From contig JACQWK010000277.1 of assembly GCA_016209525.1 (NCBI GenBank), positions 1 to 32,702 on the forward strand: a DNA stretch of 32,702 bases. The letters run 5' to 3'. The notes under the pieces are model-generated. The model saw only the letters and a list, made by a program, of their open reading frames with translations. It did no database searches and had not been told where the DNA came from. Source of the stretch: Verrucomicrobiota bacterium (GTDB taxonomy: Bacteria; Verrucomicrobiota; Verrucomicrobiia; Limisphaerales; SIBE01). Below are positions 1 to 8,162 of this stretch, one piece after another (within the stretch, counting starts at the first letter, position 1; the number at the start of each line of letters is the position of its first letter). The position numbers were made by a program, and so were the translations under genes.

Positions 1-153
1 GGGTATGCTCGCACCCTGGAAGAGGTCGGCAAGCAATACCGCGTTACCCGTGAAAGAATTCGGCAAATCGAAGCCAAGGCGTTGCGCAAACTGCGCCACC
101 CCACACGTATTCGGCAACTCCAGGGCTTTCTTGAAGACGCGGAAGCCGCCTAA
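1..153 (+). CDS. rpoD: RNA polymerase primary sigma factor, C-terminal fragment
   Basis: The first 50 codons are read in frame from base 1 to a TAA at 151-153. The peptide carries the sigma-70 region 4.2 helix-turn-helix, with the hallmark [20 protein letters not shown] followed by [10 protein letters not shown]. This segment contacts the -35 promoter element. The ending (region 4.2 plus a short tail) is typical of RpoD/SigA housekeeping factors. The gene is cut by the window edge, so its length and N-terminal regions cannot be judged. An RpoS- or RpoH-type paralogue is possible, but the motif is closest to primary sigma factors. Confidence 0.9.
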   Translation, partial: GYARTLEEVGKQYRVTRERIRQIEAKALRKLRHPTRIRQLQGFLEDAEAA

Positions 154-317
154 CGGCGTGCCCGCGCCTGAAATCTCAAAGCTCAAATTTGAGATCCCAA
201 ATCCCACGAGACCCTCGTCACTTCGGCTCTCACGGCGTGGTCCGTTTTGTCAGCTACCTGGGAAGAACTCGGATTTTGAGGATTCACCTTCGCTCGGGCG
301 CAGTGTCTGAAGGCGGC
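154..317. other. intergenic region between rpoD end and the convergent permease gene
   Basis: No gene is seen. There is a 12-bp perfect palindrome CTCAAATTTGAG at 182-193. Related text (runs of TCAAATTTGA and ATCTCAAATT) recurs at about 9320-9350 upstream of the efflux adaptor gene, so this looks like a short dispersed repeat. It has no T-run, so it is not a convincing intrinsic terminator. Confidence 0.4.
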
Positions 318-1439
318 TCATCTCATGCGCGCCGTTAGCCAAAGCCCCATCGCTCCAAAGCCGAGATTTGGCAGCCAAGCCGCAAACCAAGGAGCGATTC
401 GCCCGCTGGTTCCCAAAGCCAGACCCAAACGCAGCAAAACGAAAAAGACGAAGCAGATGAAAATGCTGCTGGCCACTCCCACAAAGATGTTGCGTCTCGC
501 TGAAGCCGCGCCGAACGGAAGGGCGATCAGCACCACGACGACACACGTCCAAGGCCAGGCGAGACGCCCGTGGAGTTGGGTGTGCAAAAGCGCGTAATCC
601 GTCCGCGTCGGATTCGGGTGGAGCCGCAAATAACCCAAAATCTCCGACAACGAAAGCTCCGCTTCTTTTGGGGCGTTGAGGTTCCGAAGCCGGTTGATTC
701 GGATCTCGCTTTTGATTTGTTCGGGCGTCTCCGAGAATTCCGGAACCGCCAGCAGGTTGGTTTTGGACCGTGTCGCATCGGTCTCGCTGGTTGCGGGATG
801 TGTGAATTCAACCACCTCGTAAAAGACCCAGCACGCGTTTGTCCGGACCGCTCGATGCGCGATCAACGTGTGCCGATTGGCATCGGAAGATAGCCAGGAG
901 ACGTGCGGGCGTTTCATCTCAAATGTGTCCAGATTGAACGCACCGATATTCCAAATCCGCCCGTCTCTGGCGTTGTTAAAGTTCACGTTCTCGTGCCACC
1001 GTCCTTCCTCGGATGCCTGGGGCGGCGATGACGGGCGATGCAGGATTGATTCGACGGTTTCGACAGTCTGGGGCACCCAAAGCTCGTTCAAAACGAAGAG
1101 CGTGAATGTGAAGGCCAGCCCGATGAAGAAGTAAGGCGCAGCCAACCGCCAAAGACTGACGCCGGCCACGCGCATGGCGATAATTTCCTGGTGCCGCGCA
1201 TGGTTGGTCAGGGAGTAAAGCAGAGCCAAAAGAAGCGCGATGGGCATGGCCACCACCAGTAATGCCGGCGTCTTGGCCAGACAAAGAGCGGCAATTTCCC
1301 GGGCGCTGAGTCCTCGCTGTTGGTAGTCGTCAAGCTCCGAAAGAAGGTCGAACGAAATCCAGAAAATCAGAAATCCGCCGAGACAATAGCCCAAAGCGAA
1401 AAGCAGTTCGCGCAGGAGGTAGCGATCCAACAAACGCAT
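318..1439 (-). CDS. LptF/LptG-family (YjgP/YjgQ) permease
   Basis: This 373-aa inner-membrane protein begins MRLLDRYLLRELL, the characteristic N-terminus of LptF/LptG permeases. Together with the LptB ATPase these extract lipopolysaccharide from the inner membrane and feed it to the LptC-A-D bridge. Hydrophobic segments lie near residues 13-33, 55-80 and 100-125. A large soluble periplasmic domain follows, then three more membrane segments near the C-terminus (about 280-373), which is the family layout. I chose the ATG at 1439 because the in-frame codons upstream (to 1604) run through a palindromic repeat and encode nothing family-like. No partner permease is adjacent, so LptF and LptG cannot be told apart. 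Confidence 0.88.
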   Translation of the reverse strand: MRLLDRYLLRELLFALGYCLGGFLIFWISFDLLSELDDYQQRGLSAREIAALCLAKTPALLVVAMPIALLLALLYSLTNHARHQEIIAMRVAGVSLWRLAAPYFFIGLAFTFTLFVLNELWVPQTVETVESILHRPSSPPQASEEGRWHENVNFNNARDGRIWNIGAFNLDTFEMKRPHVSWLSSDANRHTLIAHRAVRTNACWVFYEVVEFTHPATSETDATRSKTNLLAVPEFSETPEQIKSEIRINRLRNLNAPKEAELSLSEILGYLRLHPNPTRTDYALLHTQLHGRLAWPWTCVVVVLIALPFGAASARRNIFVGVASSIFICFVFFVLLRLGLALGTSGRIAPWFAAWLPNLGFGAMGLWLTARMR

Positions 1440-1497
1440 TGGGCAGCCAGCGTAACGGCTGTCCCCTATCAACGCAAGGAACGGACGGCACGCACCA

Positions 1498-1615
1498 GCA
1501 ATTCTCATTTTGGCAACGGGCGCGGTTCGTGACCGTAAGGCGGACATTCCTGTCCGCACATTTTCGGAGGTTTTGCGGACAGGAATGTCCGCGTTACGGC
1601 CCAAATGAGAATTGC
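1498..1615. repeat. nested palindromic repeat element
   Basis: Two pairs of inverted arms are nested here. The outer arms (1498-1510 and 1603-1615) are 13-bp perfect complements, GCAATTCTCATTT / AAATGAGAATTGC. The inner arms (1533-1558 and 1574-1599) match at 25 of 26 positions and contain CGGACATTCCTGTCCGC, itself palindromic. The loop is about 15 bases. The element fills most of the gap between the response regulator and permease genes. It has the form of a non-autonomous MITE/REP-type element; mobility is inferred. Confidence 0.75.
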
Positions 1616-1622
1616 CGGATGA

Positions 1623-2774
1623 TCAGGATTCGACGTAGATCGGCTCGCGGATCGGGCTCACTTCAGTGAAGTTGCCCAGCTTCTTGAGCATCCAAGGCGA
1701 GATGGTATTGCCGGCATTGAGGATGAGCGTTCCGTCCACCGTTTCGATCGGTTCAACAAGAACTTGGCCGACGCACAAATCCTTCAAATGGATCGCTCTC
1801 CCTTTCCGTGGGCCTTGAGCAAAAGCGACGCCGATATCCTCCAGGACCTTTGGATCATAGACACCGGAGGTCTTCTTCATTTGCTCGAACGCTCTCGACT
1901 TGGAGGCGCCCTCCGATTCGAATTGGAGAAGATCGCTCAACACTCGCAGAATTCGCGAATCCAAGGGGATATTCTGGCTGGCGACCGAGTCCTGGGGAAA
2001 CCCTGTGCCATCGAATTTCTTGTTCTGGTAATAGACAATCCGGGCGACGGATTCGAATCGGGGAAAACTCGCAAGGAGATTCCTCCCGTGCTCTGGGACC
2101 CGCTGAAGGGTGTCTTTTTCGGCAGGCGTCAAGGCCATGCCGGCGCGCATCTTTTGAATCAGAATCGCCGGCACCGACACATAGCCGATGCGGCACAATG
2201 TCGCGGCCACCTCCAGTTCCCACGAATCAGGAATTTTCAGGGCGGTGGCGCACGTCTTCGCGTAGTCCTTGAGCTTCTGCCCGAATTCGTAGGACTGAGG
2301 TTCGGCGATCGACAAGATTTTGCTCAGCACCTTGATGGTAGCCTCGACGGTCTTCTCGAACACTTCCTGTTCATTGGCCCGGGCTTTGGCTCGCTCTTGC
2401 TCGACCTTGTGTTTGTGAAGGGCCATTTCCAGTGCCGTCTGGAGCTCTCGCTCTTCAAACGGTTTCAAGATATACGCGAATGGCTCCGTGATTTTGGCCC
2501 GCGTCAGAGTGCTCTCGTCAGCATGCGCCGTGAGGAAGATCACAGGCAAATCGAAGCGTTTGCGTATTTCCGCAGCCGCATCGATTCCATCCATCTCGCC
2601 TTGAAGGACAATGTCCATCAGGACGAGATCCGGGCTGTAAATAGGGATCTTCTGGAGTGCCTCTTCGGCCGACGCCACGGTGGCAGGAACCTCATATCCC
2701 AGACTCGTGAGGCGATCCTGAATATCGGCGGCAATGATGCCTTCGTCTTCAACGACAAGAACTTGGGGATTCAT
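1623..2774 (-). CDS. response regulator with degenerate HD-GYP-like output domain
   Basis: The protein is 383 aa. Residues 1-120 form a complete receiver domain: acidic pair E9/D10, phospho-acceptor D54 in LVLMD, T82 and K104 in LKPFEE. A helical linker (about 120-150) leads to a region laid out like an HD-GYP domain. There the metal-binding residues are altered: CRIGYVSVP at 194-202 stands where HDIGKIGIP is expected, YYQ at 248-250 replaces HHE, and FDGTGFP at 254-260 stands for the DGxGYP motif. The histidine of the EHG motif remains. It is therefore probably a binding or scaffolding relative of cyclic-di-GMP phosphodiesterases and not an enzyme. A C-terminal segment (about 325-383) resembles the accessory domain in some such regulators. 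It starts 4 bases after the kinase stop, so the two form an operon and are likely partners. Confidence 0.85.
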   Translation of the reverse strand: MNPQVLVVEDEGIIAADIQDRLTSLGYEVPATVASAEEALQKIPIYSPDLVLMDIVLQGEMDGIDAAAEIRKRFDLPVIFLTAHADESTLTRAKITEPFAYILKPFEERELQTALEMALHKHKVEQERAKARANEQEVFEKTVEATIKVLSKILSIAEPQSYEFGQKLKDYAKTCATALKIPDSWELEVAATLCRIGYVSVPAILIQKMRAGMALTPAEKDTLQRVPEHGRNLLASFPRFESVARIVYYQNKKFDGTGFPQDSVASQNIPLDSRILRVLSDLLQFESEGASKSRAFEQMKKTSGVYDPKVLEDIGVAFAQGPRKGRAIHLKDLCVGQVLVEPIETVDGTLILNAGNTISPWMLKKLGNFTEVSPIREPIYVES

Positions 2775-2778
2775 GCGA

Positions 2779-4404
2779 CTACGCTTTCTCTTTTTCTTTT
2801 GCTTCTCTGAAGGTTATCGTGAACCCAGTCCCATCGTTCCGCTCAAAATTCAACGCTCCACCCAACTGAGTGGTTAAAATCCGGACCAAGCGAAGCCCCA
2901 GGGTCGCCGGATTGTCAAGATCAAAGTCCTCCGGCAAGCCGACACCGTTGTCGGAGAAGGTCAGGACGCATTCGCCGCTTGGCGCGGAACAGAAGCCGAT
3001 CTTGATCGTACCGGGGCGGTCGTCAGGGAAGGCGTGCCTCAAGGAATTGGAAACCAACTCATTGACCAATAGCCCGATCGGGATCGCCGCGTCGATGTTC
3101 AGAAAAACATGATCAACGTGGGTCTCCAGTTGAACCCGATTGGTTTGAGTGGAATACGAACGAAACAGCATCGAGACCAGGCTCAGTAGGTATTCGTAAA
3201 AGTCTATGCGAGCCAAGTCTTGAGATTGATACAACTTCTCGTGGATCAAAGCCATGGAAGCCACGCGGTTTTGGCTCTCACGGAAAAGCTCTCGGGCGCT
3301 GTCTTCTCTCACGTAGCCCGATTGCAGCCGAAGCAGACTGGAGATGACTTGCAGGTTATTCTTTACGCGATGGTGGATCTCTTTGAGCAGGACTTCCTTT
3401 TCCCTGAGGGAACGCTTGATCTGTTCGTCCGCCCGCTTGCGTTCCGTGATGTCTTGGATTTGCGCGATGAGGTACAGAGGGTTTCCCTTCCCGTCTCGCA
3501 AGAGCGACACTGAAATCAGCACCCACACAATTGAACTCGACTTGTGGAAGCACCGCTCTTCCATTTGAAACGCGCCGACTTCTCCGGCCAAGAGCCGCTG
3601 GACCTGTCTCTGATGCGCGTCCACGTCCTCGGGATGAATCAATGAATGGAAGAACAGTGAACGGAACTCATTCTCCGAATAGCCCACGATGTCACACAGA
3701 GTCCGATTGACTTTCATCCACCGGCCGCCGGTCGAGACGAGCGCCATGCCGATCGCGGCGTAATCGAACGCGCTCCGGAACCGCTCCTCACTCTCCCGCA
3801 GAGCCACAATTGTCTTCGTGTGCTCCGCCAGCAGCGATTGTTTGGCCCCGAATGCCACCGCTTGATTGATCGCCGCCGACATGAGATTGGCGACCAACTG
3901 CAGCATTTGGATGTCGGCTTCATCGAACGTGGCGGTCTGAGAGGAAACCACTCGCAACGCGCCGATCGAATTGTATTGATGCCGCAGGGGCACAACTACC
4001 ATCGAACGCAGGCCCGGCATCTGTCGTTCGCTTGAACTCACTCGGGAATCCGTCTCAGCATCCTCGCACCGCAGAATCTCATCCGTACGGATCGATAAAC
4101 CGGCGAAACTCGACGCCACGCTTTGTCGCGTGCCCGCCCGGGGGGTGATCGTCCCGCTCACCGCGCGAAAGACGATCTCATCGCCTTCCACCAATTCGAT
4201 CGCAGCGCCATCAGCGCCGGTGAGCTGTTGAGCCCGGCTGGCCGTGAGTTTCATGATGCCCTCCTGATCCGGCGCCGCGGCCGCTATTTCCTGCTGGAAG
4301 GCGGTGATCGCGGCCAGGCGTTTGGCGTGTTCGCGCAACAAGGCCTCCGCTCGCTCGACGCCAACGCTGGCGCCGATGGGCTCCAGGACGCTGTTATCGC
4401 TCAT
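2779..4404 (-). CDS. GAF-PAS sensor histidine kinase (HisKA_2 type)
   Basis: This soluble kinase is about 541 aa with no membrane segment. An N-terminal helix (about 20-45) is followed by a GAF domain (about 40-190) and a PAS/PAC domain (about 205-325). Next comes a HisKA_2 dimerisation domain with EIHHRVKNNLQVISSLLRLQ (H344/H345) and an ATPase domain with NELVSNSLRHAF (N box) and SDNGVGLP (G1 box). HisKA_2 kinases often respond to light, redox or small ligands bound by GAF/PAS; no chromophore cysteine could be assigned here. I prefer the ATG at 4404, which has a GAGA a few bases upstream. An in-frame GTG at 4425 without a ribosome site would add 7 residues. It is the first gene of an operon with the receiver protein downstream. 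Confidence 0.9.
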   Translation of the reverse strand: MSDNSVLEPIGASVGVERAEALLREHAKRLAAITAFQQEIAAAAPDQEGIMKLTASRAQQLTGADGAAIELVEGDEIVFRAVSGTITPRAGTRQSVASSFAGLSIRTDEILRCEDAETDSRVSSSERQMPGLRSMVVVPLRHQYNSIGALRVVSSQTATFDEADIQMLQLVANLMSAAINQAVAFGAKQSLLAEHTKTIVALRESEERFRSAFDYAAIGMALVSTGGRWMKVNRTLCDIVGYSENEFRSLFFHSLIHPEDVDAHQRQVQRLLAGEVGAFQMEERCFHKSSSIVWVLISVSLLRDGKGNPLYLIAQIQDITERKRADEQIKRSLREKEVLLKEIHHRVKNNLQVISSLLRLQSGYVREDSARELFRESQNRVASMALIHEKLYQSQDLARIDFYEYLLSLVSMLFRSYSTQTNRVQLETHVDHVFLNIDAAIPIGLLVNELVSNSLRHAFPDDRPGTIKIGFCSAPSGECVLTFSDNGVGLPEDFDLDNPATLGLRLVRILTTQLGGALNFERNDGTGFTITFREAKEKEKA

Positions 4405-4475
4405 TCGTCTCAATTTGAAATCCACTTGAAATAAAGGGTCATGAGCGGAGGACAGGAATTACCATGATCGTTCCC

Positions 4476-5258
4476 TCATTTAACCGTGGTCCGCTGTCGC
4501 GCCGCGTCCGGCGGGCTCTTTTGCCCGGTGGCACTTGAAGGGCTCTTGGAGAATTGAGAAGCACGGCGTTGACCCTCTGCAATCTGCTCGGGAGTCATGC
4601 TCACCGCAAGTTTTCCTCTTGCTTTTACCGCGTTGGTATTCCCTTGCGCCGCGGCCAGGTTGATCCATTTGTAAGCCTCGATGTAATCCGGGTTGAGATC
4701 TTCTCCGCGGAGGTACATCAAACCCAGACTGTATTGTGCCTCTGAGTCCCCCTGTTCGGCGGCCTTCCTAAACCATTGCGTCGATTCTTTGTAACTCTCC
4801 GCCACTCCCTTTCCGTTGCCATACATCCACCCCAAGAAGTATTGAGCCGGTATGTACCCCTGGTCTGCCGCATTTCGATACCACCTTCTGGCCTCCTCGT
4901 AATCCTTCGGCACTCCAGTTCCATAAAAGTAAAGGCTCCCCAGGTTGTACTGGGCGCTGGCGAGCCCTTTTTCGGCCGCCATGCGAAACCATTTGAAGGC
5001 TTCCTCGTAGTCTTGTTTCTGGCCCTTCTGGGCCAGCGCATACACCAAACCCACTTCGTTTTGGGCGGCCAAATCGCCGGCTTCGCCCAGGGTCTTGAGG
5101 TTCGCGAGTGTCAGGTTCTTGTAAACCGGCGCAGCCGGCTTCTGGGCGCTCTTCCGAGGCGCTTTTTGCGCGAGGCAGTTGAGCCAAACCGTGGAAACGA
5201 TCAGGAATAATGCAACCGGTTTCGTCATCGACCACGAAACCTGACGAAGAATTTTCAT
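4476..5258 (-). CDS. secreted Sel1-repeat (SLR) protein
   Basis: The product is 260 aa. The first roughly 30 residues are a signal peptide (MKILRQVSWSMTKPVALFLI...VWLNCLAQ); the cysteine near its end could also make it a lipoprotein. Then follow at least four Sel1-like repeats with the pattern A..LG..Y..G.GV..DY.EA..W...AA.QG, at about residues 55-200. These fold as alpha-solenoids for protein contacts. A low-complexity S/A/K tail ends the protein. I chose the ATG at 5258; the open frame extends upstream to 5408 but encodes Arg-rich sequence before the signal peptide. The gene is divergent from the PHP/esterase gene (5356), leaving a gap of about 100 bases for both promoters. The partner protein is unknown. 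Confidence 0.85.
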   Translation of the reverse strand: MKILRQVSWSMTKPVALFLIVSTVWLNCLAQKAPRKSAQKPAAPVYKNLTLANLKTLGEAGDLAAQNEVGLVYALAQKGQKQDYEEAFKWFRMAAEKGLASAQYNLGSLYFYGTGVPKDYEEARRWYRNAADQGYIPAQYFLGWMYGNGKGVAESYKESTQWFRKAAEQGDSEAQYSLGLMYLRGEDLNPDYIEAYKWINLAAAQGNTNAVKARGKLAVSMTPEQIAEGQRRASQFSKSPSSATGQKSPPDAARQRTTVK

Positions 5259-5355
5259 GCTACGCGAGATTATTTTCGCCGAGTCATGCTGACAATGCTT
5301 TAATTCGCCGATTCGGCTTGGACACGACGCCCGCGCCCGGTATGGGTAGGCACGC

Positions 5356-7395
5356 ATGAAAGACCGCGCGGGTTCGATTCCACAAGGCTGTCGCCTCCGA
5401 GTCCTCACCGCTTCGATCCTGTTCCAGCTTTTTTGGTGCGGGATCGTCCAGAGCCAACCACAAGCTGGCGGGACCCATCGAACCAGCGTGGCCCGTCTGC
5501 AACCGGAAAGACTTTTGGCCGCTCATGAAGCCAGATCTCGGCTGGCGCAGGAACGACGAAATTTGCCCAATCTAGGCGTCTATGAAGATTTTCGCGCCGT
5601 GATCCATGTTCACGCCGAAGACGCGGAGCACACCAAAGGCACGCGGCCGGAAGTGTTGGCAGCAGCAAAAAGGGCTGGCGTCAGCGTCGTGATGTGGACG
5701 GATCACCGCGGCCCAAAACCGGACACCTGGCGTGGCCTTCGAGATGGAGTCCTCTTCATTGCGGGATCGGAGGACGGAAACGGAGTCTTGCGCTTCCCGG
5801 ATTATGGACCAGAAGATCAGCCTCTTGCCGAAGGAGGCTTGCGCTTTCTCTCTCATGTCGAAGAACGCTATGACGCCTCCAGTGAAGGATTCGCCGGCAT
5901 GGAAATCTGCAATCGCCACACCGATGCGGTTTTGGACAACACGCTGCAACTCTACCTGGCCGGTGCGGCCGGTGATCCTGAGAAATGGCGCAAGCTCGTG
6001 GACAGCTTTCGAGCATTCCCGGATGAGTTCTTTGCCGCGGGAGTCGATCGCCGTGGCGAAATCTTCGCCAAATGGGACGCAGAGGCGCGGACCAAACGGT
6101 TTACAGGCATCGGCGCGAATGACGCCCATCAGAATCAGATTTTCAACGGCACCACATTCGATCCCTATGAAGTCAGCTTCCGCAACCTTTGCACCCACGT
6201 CCTGGCGCGGGAACTGACGGAGCCGGCCATTCGAGAGTCGTTGCGCGAAGGCCGCGCCTATGTCTCGCACGATTGGATCTGTGACCCGGCTGGCTTTGCG
6301 TTCGGCGCGGCCAACAACCTGGGCGTCTTCACGATGGGAGATTCCGTGCCGGTGCTGGGCAACACCCGGCTGGTCGCGGTCGTGCCTGTCCCAGCCAAGC
6401 TCAAACTGATACACAACGGCGCGGTCGTCCACGAAACAGTGGGCACAAATCTGACCTGTCAAGCCAAGGCGCTCGGCGCGTACCGTCTGGAGGCTTGGGT
6501 TGCTCTGGATGATGAAGACCGTCCGTGGATCTACTCGAATCCAATCTATTTGAAAGCTCCCGGATTGGAGGCCCTGCGCCTGCCTTCCAGTGAGCTTTCG
6601 CCCGAAATCGAAGCCCGCAAGAACCTCGTTTATCGGGACGGCGCGGATGAAGACGCCGAGAAACATAGACTCGACCTCTTCAAGCCGAAGGGCAAGGACT
6701 CGCTGCCGGTGTTCTTTTTCATCCACGGCGGCGCGTGGAAATATGGAGACCGCTCCCAGTATCCGGCCATCGGAAATCGCTTCGCGAAAGAGGGAATCCT
6801 GACGGTCGTGCCGAGCTATCGGCTCGCGCCGAAGCATCCGCATCCGGCGCAAATTGAGGACGTGGCGACCGCGTTTGCCTGGGTGGCACGCCACATCGCC
6901 GAGCACGGTGGCGACACCCATCGGCTTTATGTCGGAGGCCATTCGGCGGGCGGACATCTGGCCGCCTTGCTCACGCTGGACAAAAAACATCTCAAAGCGC
7001 ACGGGCTTTCCCCCGAACTCATTCGGGGAGTTGTGTGCCTGAGCGGTGTTTACAATCTCACGGCCGGCGAAAGCCAGGCCTCTGTGTTTGGAACAGACCC
7101 AGAGGTGCGCCGCGGCGCCTCGCCGTTGTTCCACATCAAGAGCGGAATGCCGCCCTTCCTGCTCACTTACTGCCAATGGGATTATTTGTCGCTTCCGGCT
7201 CAGGCGCGTGAATTCCACGCGGCGCTGCGGAAAGACGGCATCCCCTCCGAACTCGTCTTCATCCCGCGCGAGAGCCACATCTCGGAAATGGTCAACGTGC
7301 CGAATCCGGATGATCCGACGGCGAAGGCAATCTTGAAGTTCATTCGCGCGCACCCAGGATCGACACCGGCCCGTGCCGTTACGGCGGAGGAATGA
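5356..7395 (+). CDS. secreted PHP-domain / alpha-beta hydrolase fusion protein
   Basis: The protein is 679 aa. It opens with a probable signal peptide (hydrophobic stretch about residues 15-32). The N-terminal half (about 70-330) has metal-binding signatures of the PHP phosphoesterase fold: HVHAED at 84-89, TDH at 115-117, and later ICNRHTD and GANDAHQN. A beta-sandwich-like linker (about 330-410) follows. The C-terminal part (about 420-670) is a hormone-sensitive-lipase/BD-FAE type esterase. It has the oxyanion-hole motif HGGAW at 457-461, nucleophile S530 in GHSAGG, and candidate acid D609 and base H641. All catalytic residues of the esterase look present. Carbohydrate or other ester substrates are plausible; none can be named. 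The ATG at 5356 is the only start that keeps the signal peptide. Confidence 0.85.
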   Translation: MKDRAGSIPQGCRLRVLTASILFQLFWCGIVQSQPQAGGTHRTSVARLQPERLLAAHEARSRLAQERRNLPNLGVYEDFRAVIHVHAEDAEHTKGTRPEVLAAAKRAGVSVVMWTDHRGPKPDTWRGLRDGVLFIAGSEDGNGVLRFPDYGPEDQPLAEGGLRFLSHVEERYDASSEGFAGMEICNRHTDAVLDNTLQLYLAGAAGDPEKWRKLVDSFRAFPDEFFAAGVDRRGEIFAKWDAEARTKRFTGIGANDAHQNQIFNGTTFDPYEVSFRNLCTHVLARELTEPAIRESLREGRAYVSHDWICDPAGFAFGAANNLGVFTMGDSVPVLGNTRLVAVVPVPAKLKLIHNGAVVHETVGTNLTCQAKALGAYRLEAWVALDDEDRPWIYSNPIYLKAPGLEALRLPSSELSPEIEARKNLVYRDGADEDAEKHRLDLFKPKGKDSLPVFFFIHGGAWKYGDRSQYPAIGNRFAKEGILTVVPSYRLAPKHPHPAQIEDVATAFAWVARHIAEHGGDTHRLYVGGHSAGGHLAALLTLDKKHLKAHGLSPELIRGVVCLSGVYNLTAGESQASVFGTDPEVRRGASPLFHIKSGMPPFLLTYCQWDYLSLPAQAREFHAALRKDGIPSELVFIPRESHISEMVNVPNPDDPTAKAILKFIRAHPGSTPARAVTAEE

Positions 7396-7621
7396 CAAAT
7401 TCCGAAAGTCGGATGACGAAAGAGTTCCGAAGCACGAATGCCCAATGCAGTCCTGAACGTTCGGAGCGCTTGACAGGCGGCGCTTCGGATTTCGTCATTT
7501 GACATTCTTTCGTCATTGGGAATTCGTCATTCGTCATTGCAGTCGGCAAGCGCCCTTATTGAGCCGCAGGCCGCCCCTTCATCCGCATCGACAAACCGGC
7601 ACAGGCCGATAAGATGACGCC
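7396..7621. other. repeat-rich intergenic region
   Basis: No gene is seen. The stretch holds several near-copies of a short word on both strands (CGTCATT / AATGACGAA, for example 7491-7540). The pattern suggests simple-repeat expansion or a decayed dispersed repeat. Confidence 0.4.
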
Positions 7622-7750
7622 GTGTCAACGCCAGCCCTATTGTTTAAGATTCTCTCGCAAACTTCAGAAGAATTCCATGAAGCCGAGACTGAGCATTGCT
7701 CGATATGCGAGGAGATCTGCGAACGGGAGTTGGAATTGTATGCTGCGTAA
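7622..7750 (+). CDS. possible 42-aa small protein upstream of the HEPN gene
   Basis: A GTG-initiated frame of 42 codons follows an in-frame TAA at 7610-7612. It ends with TAA at 7748-7750, overlapping the start of the HEPN gene by 11 bases. The product is acidic, with a cysteine cluster (C-S-I-C...C at residues 26-33) and a Glu-rich helical tail. The overlap suggests translational coupling. In HEPN toxin-antitoxin loci a small partner is often encoded beside the HEPN gene, but this peptide does not look like the usual MNT nucleotidyltransferase. I do not recognise the family, and it could simply be a chance frame. Confidence 0.35.
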   Translation: MSTPALLFKILSQTSEEFHEAETEHCSICEEICERELELYAA

Positions 7751-8162
7751 GAAGACCGACGAGCAAGATCCTGCCGATTGGTTGGCGTTTGCGCAAGAGC
7801 GGCTCGCCGCGGCGGACTTGCTCAAGGCACGCGAAGAACTGACTCCTGCGTGCATCGAGTGCCTTCAGGAAGCGGCGGGCCGCTTACTGAAAGGATATTT
7901 GATCGCCAAGGATTGGAGCCTGGTTAAAAGCCTCGACCTGCGGCGGCTCGTTCGTGACGCGGGCCGATTCGATTCGAGGTTTTTGAAATTCCTTCCGCTT
8001 GCTGAGAATCTCACCGCCGACTTCTTCGCTCAGCATTACCCAGGCGGCGACCTCACCCATGTCGGCGAGAATTATGAAACCCTCCGCCAGCAAACTGGTG
8101 AACTCGTGGCGCTCATCCGCGAGTCACTCTCTCAATACTTTACTGATCCAGAGAAGCCATGA
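7740..8162 (+). CDS. HEPN-domain protein
   Basis: The protein is 140 aa and all-helical. It resembles Pfam HEPN (PF05168): DWLAFAQERLAAADLL near residues 11-26, ACIECLQEAAGRLLKGYLI in helix 2, and a C-terminal part with YPGGDLTHVGENYETL. The catalytic R-x4-6-H ribonuclease motif of HEPN toxins is not evident, so a non-RNase or substrate-binding role is possible. I chose the ATG at 7740 because homology-like sequence starts there; a longer frame from 7614 adds a basic, unlikely N-terminus. The 3' end overlaps the NHL gene by ATGA (8159-8162) and the 5' end overlaps a small ORF, so the three may be co-translated. Confidence 0.8.
   Translation: MLRKKTDEQDPADWLAFAQERLAAADLLKAREELTPACIECLQEAAGRLLKGYLIAKDWSLVKSLDLRRLVRDAGRFDSRFLKFLPLAENLTADFFAQHYPGGDLTHVGENYETLRQQTGELVALIRESLSQYFTDPEKP

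Noticed and set aside
5572..7398. 608-aa open frame on the minus strand
   Set aside because: It lies wholly opposite the PHP/esterase gene, is rich in Arg/Gly/His/Phe and shows no domain. It is a shadow of a GC-rich gene.
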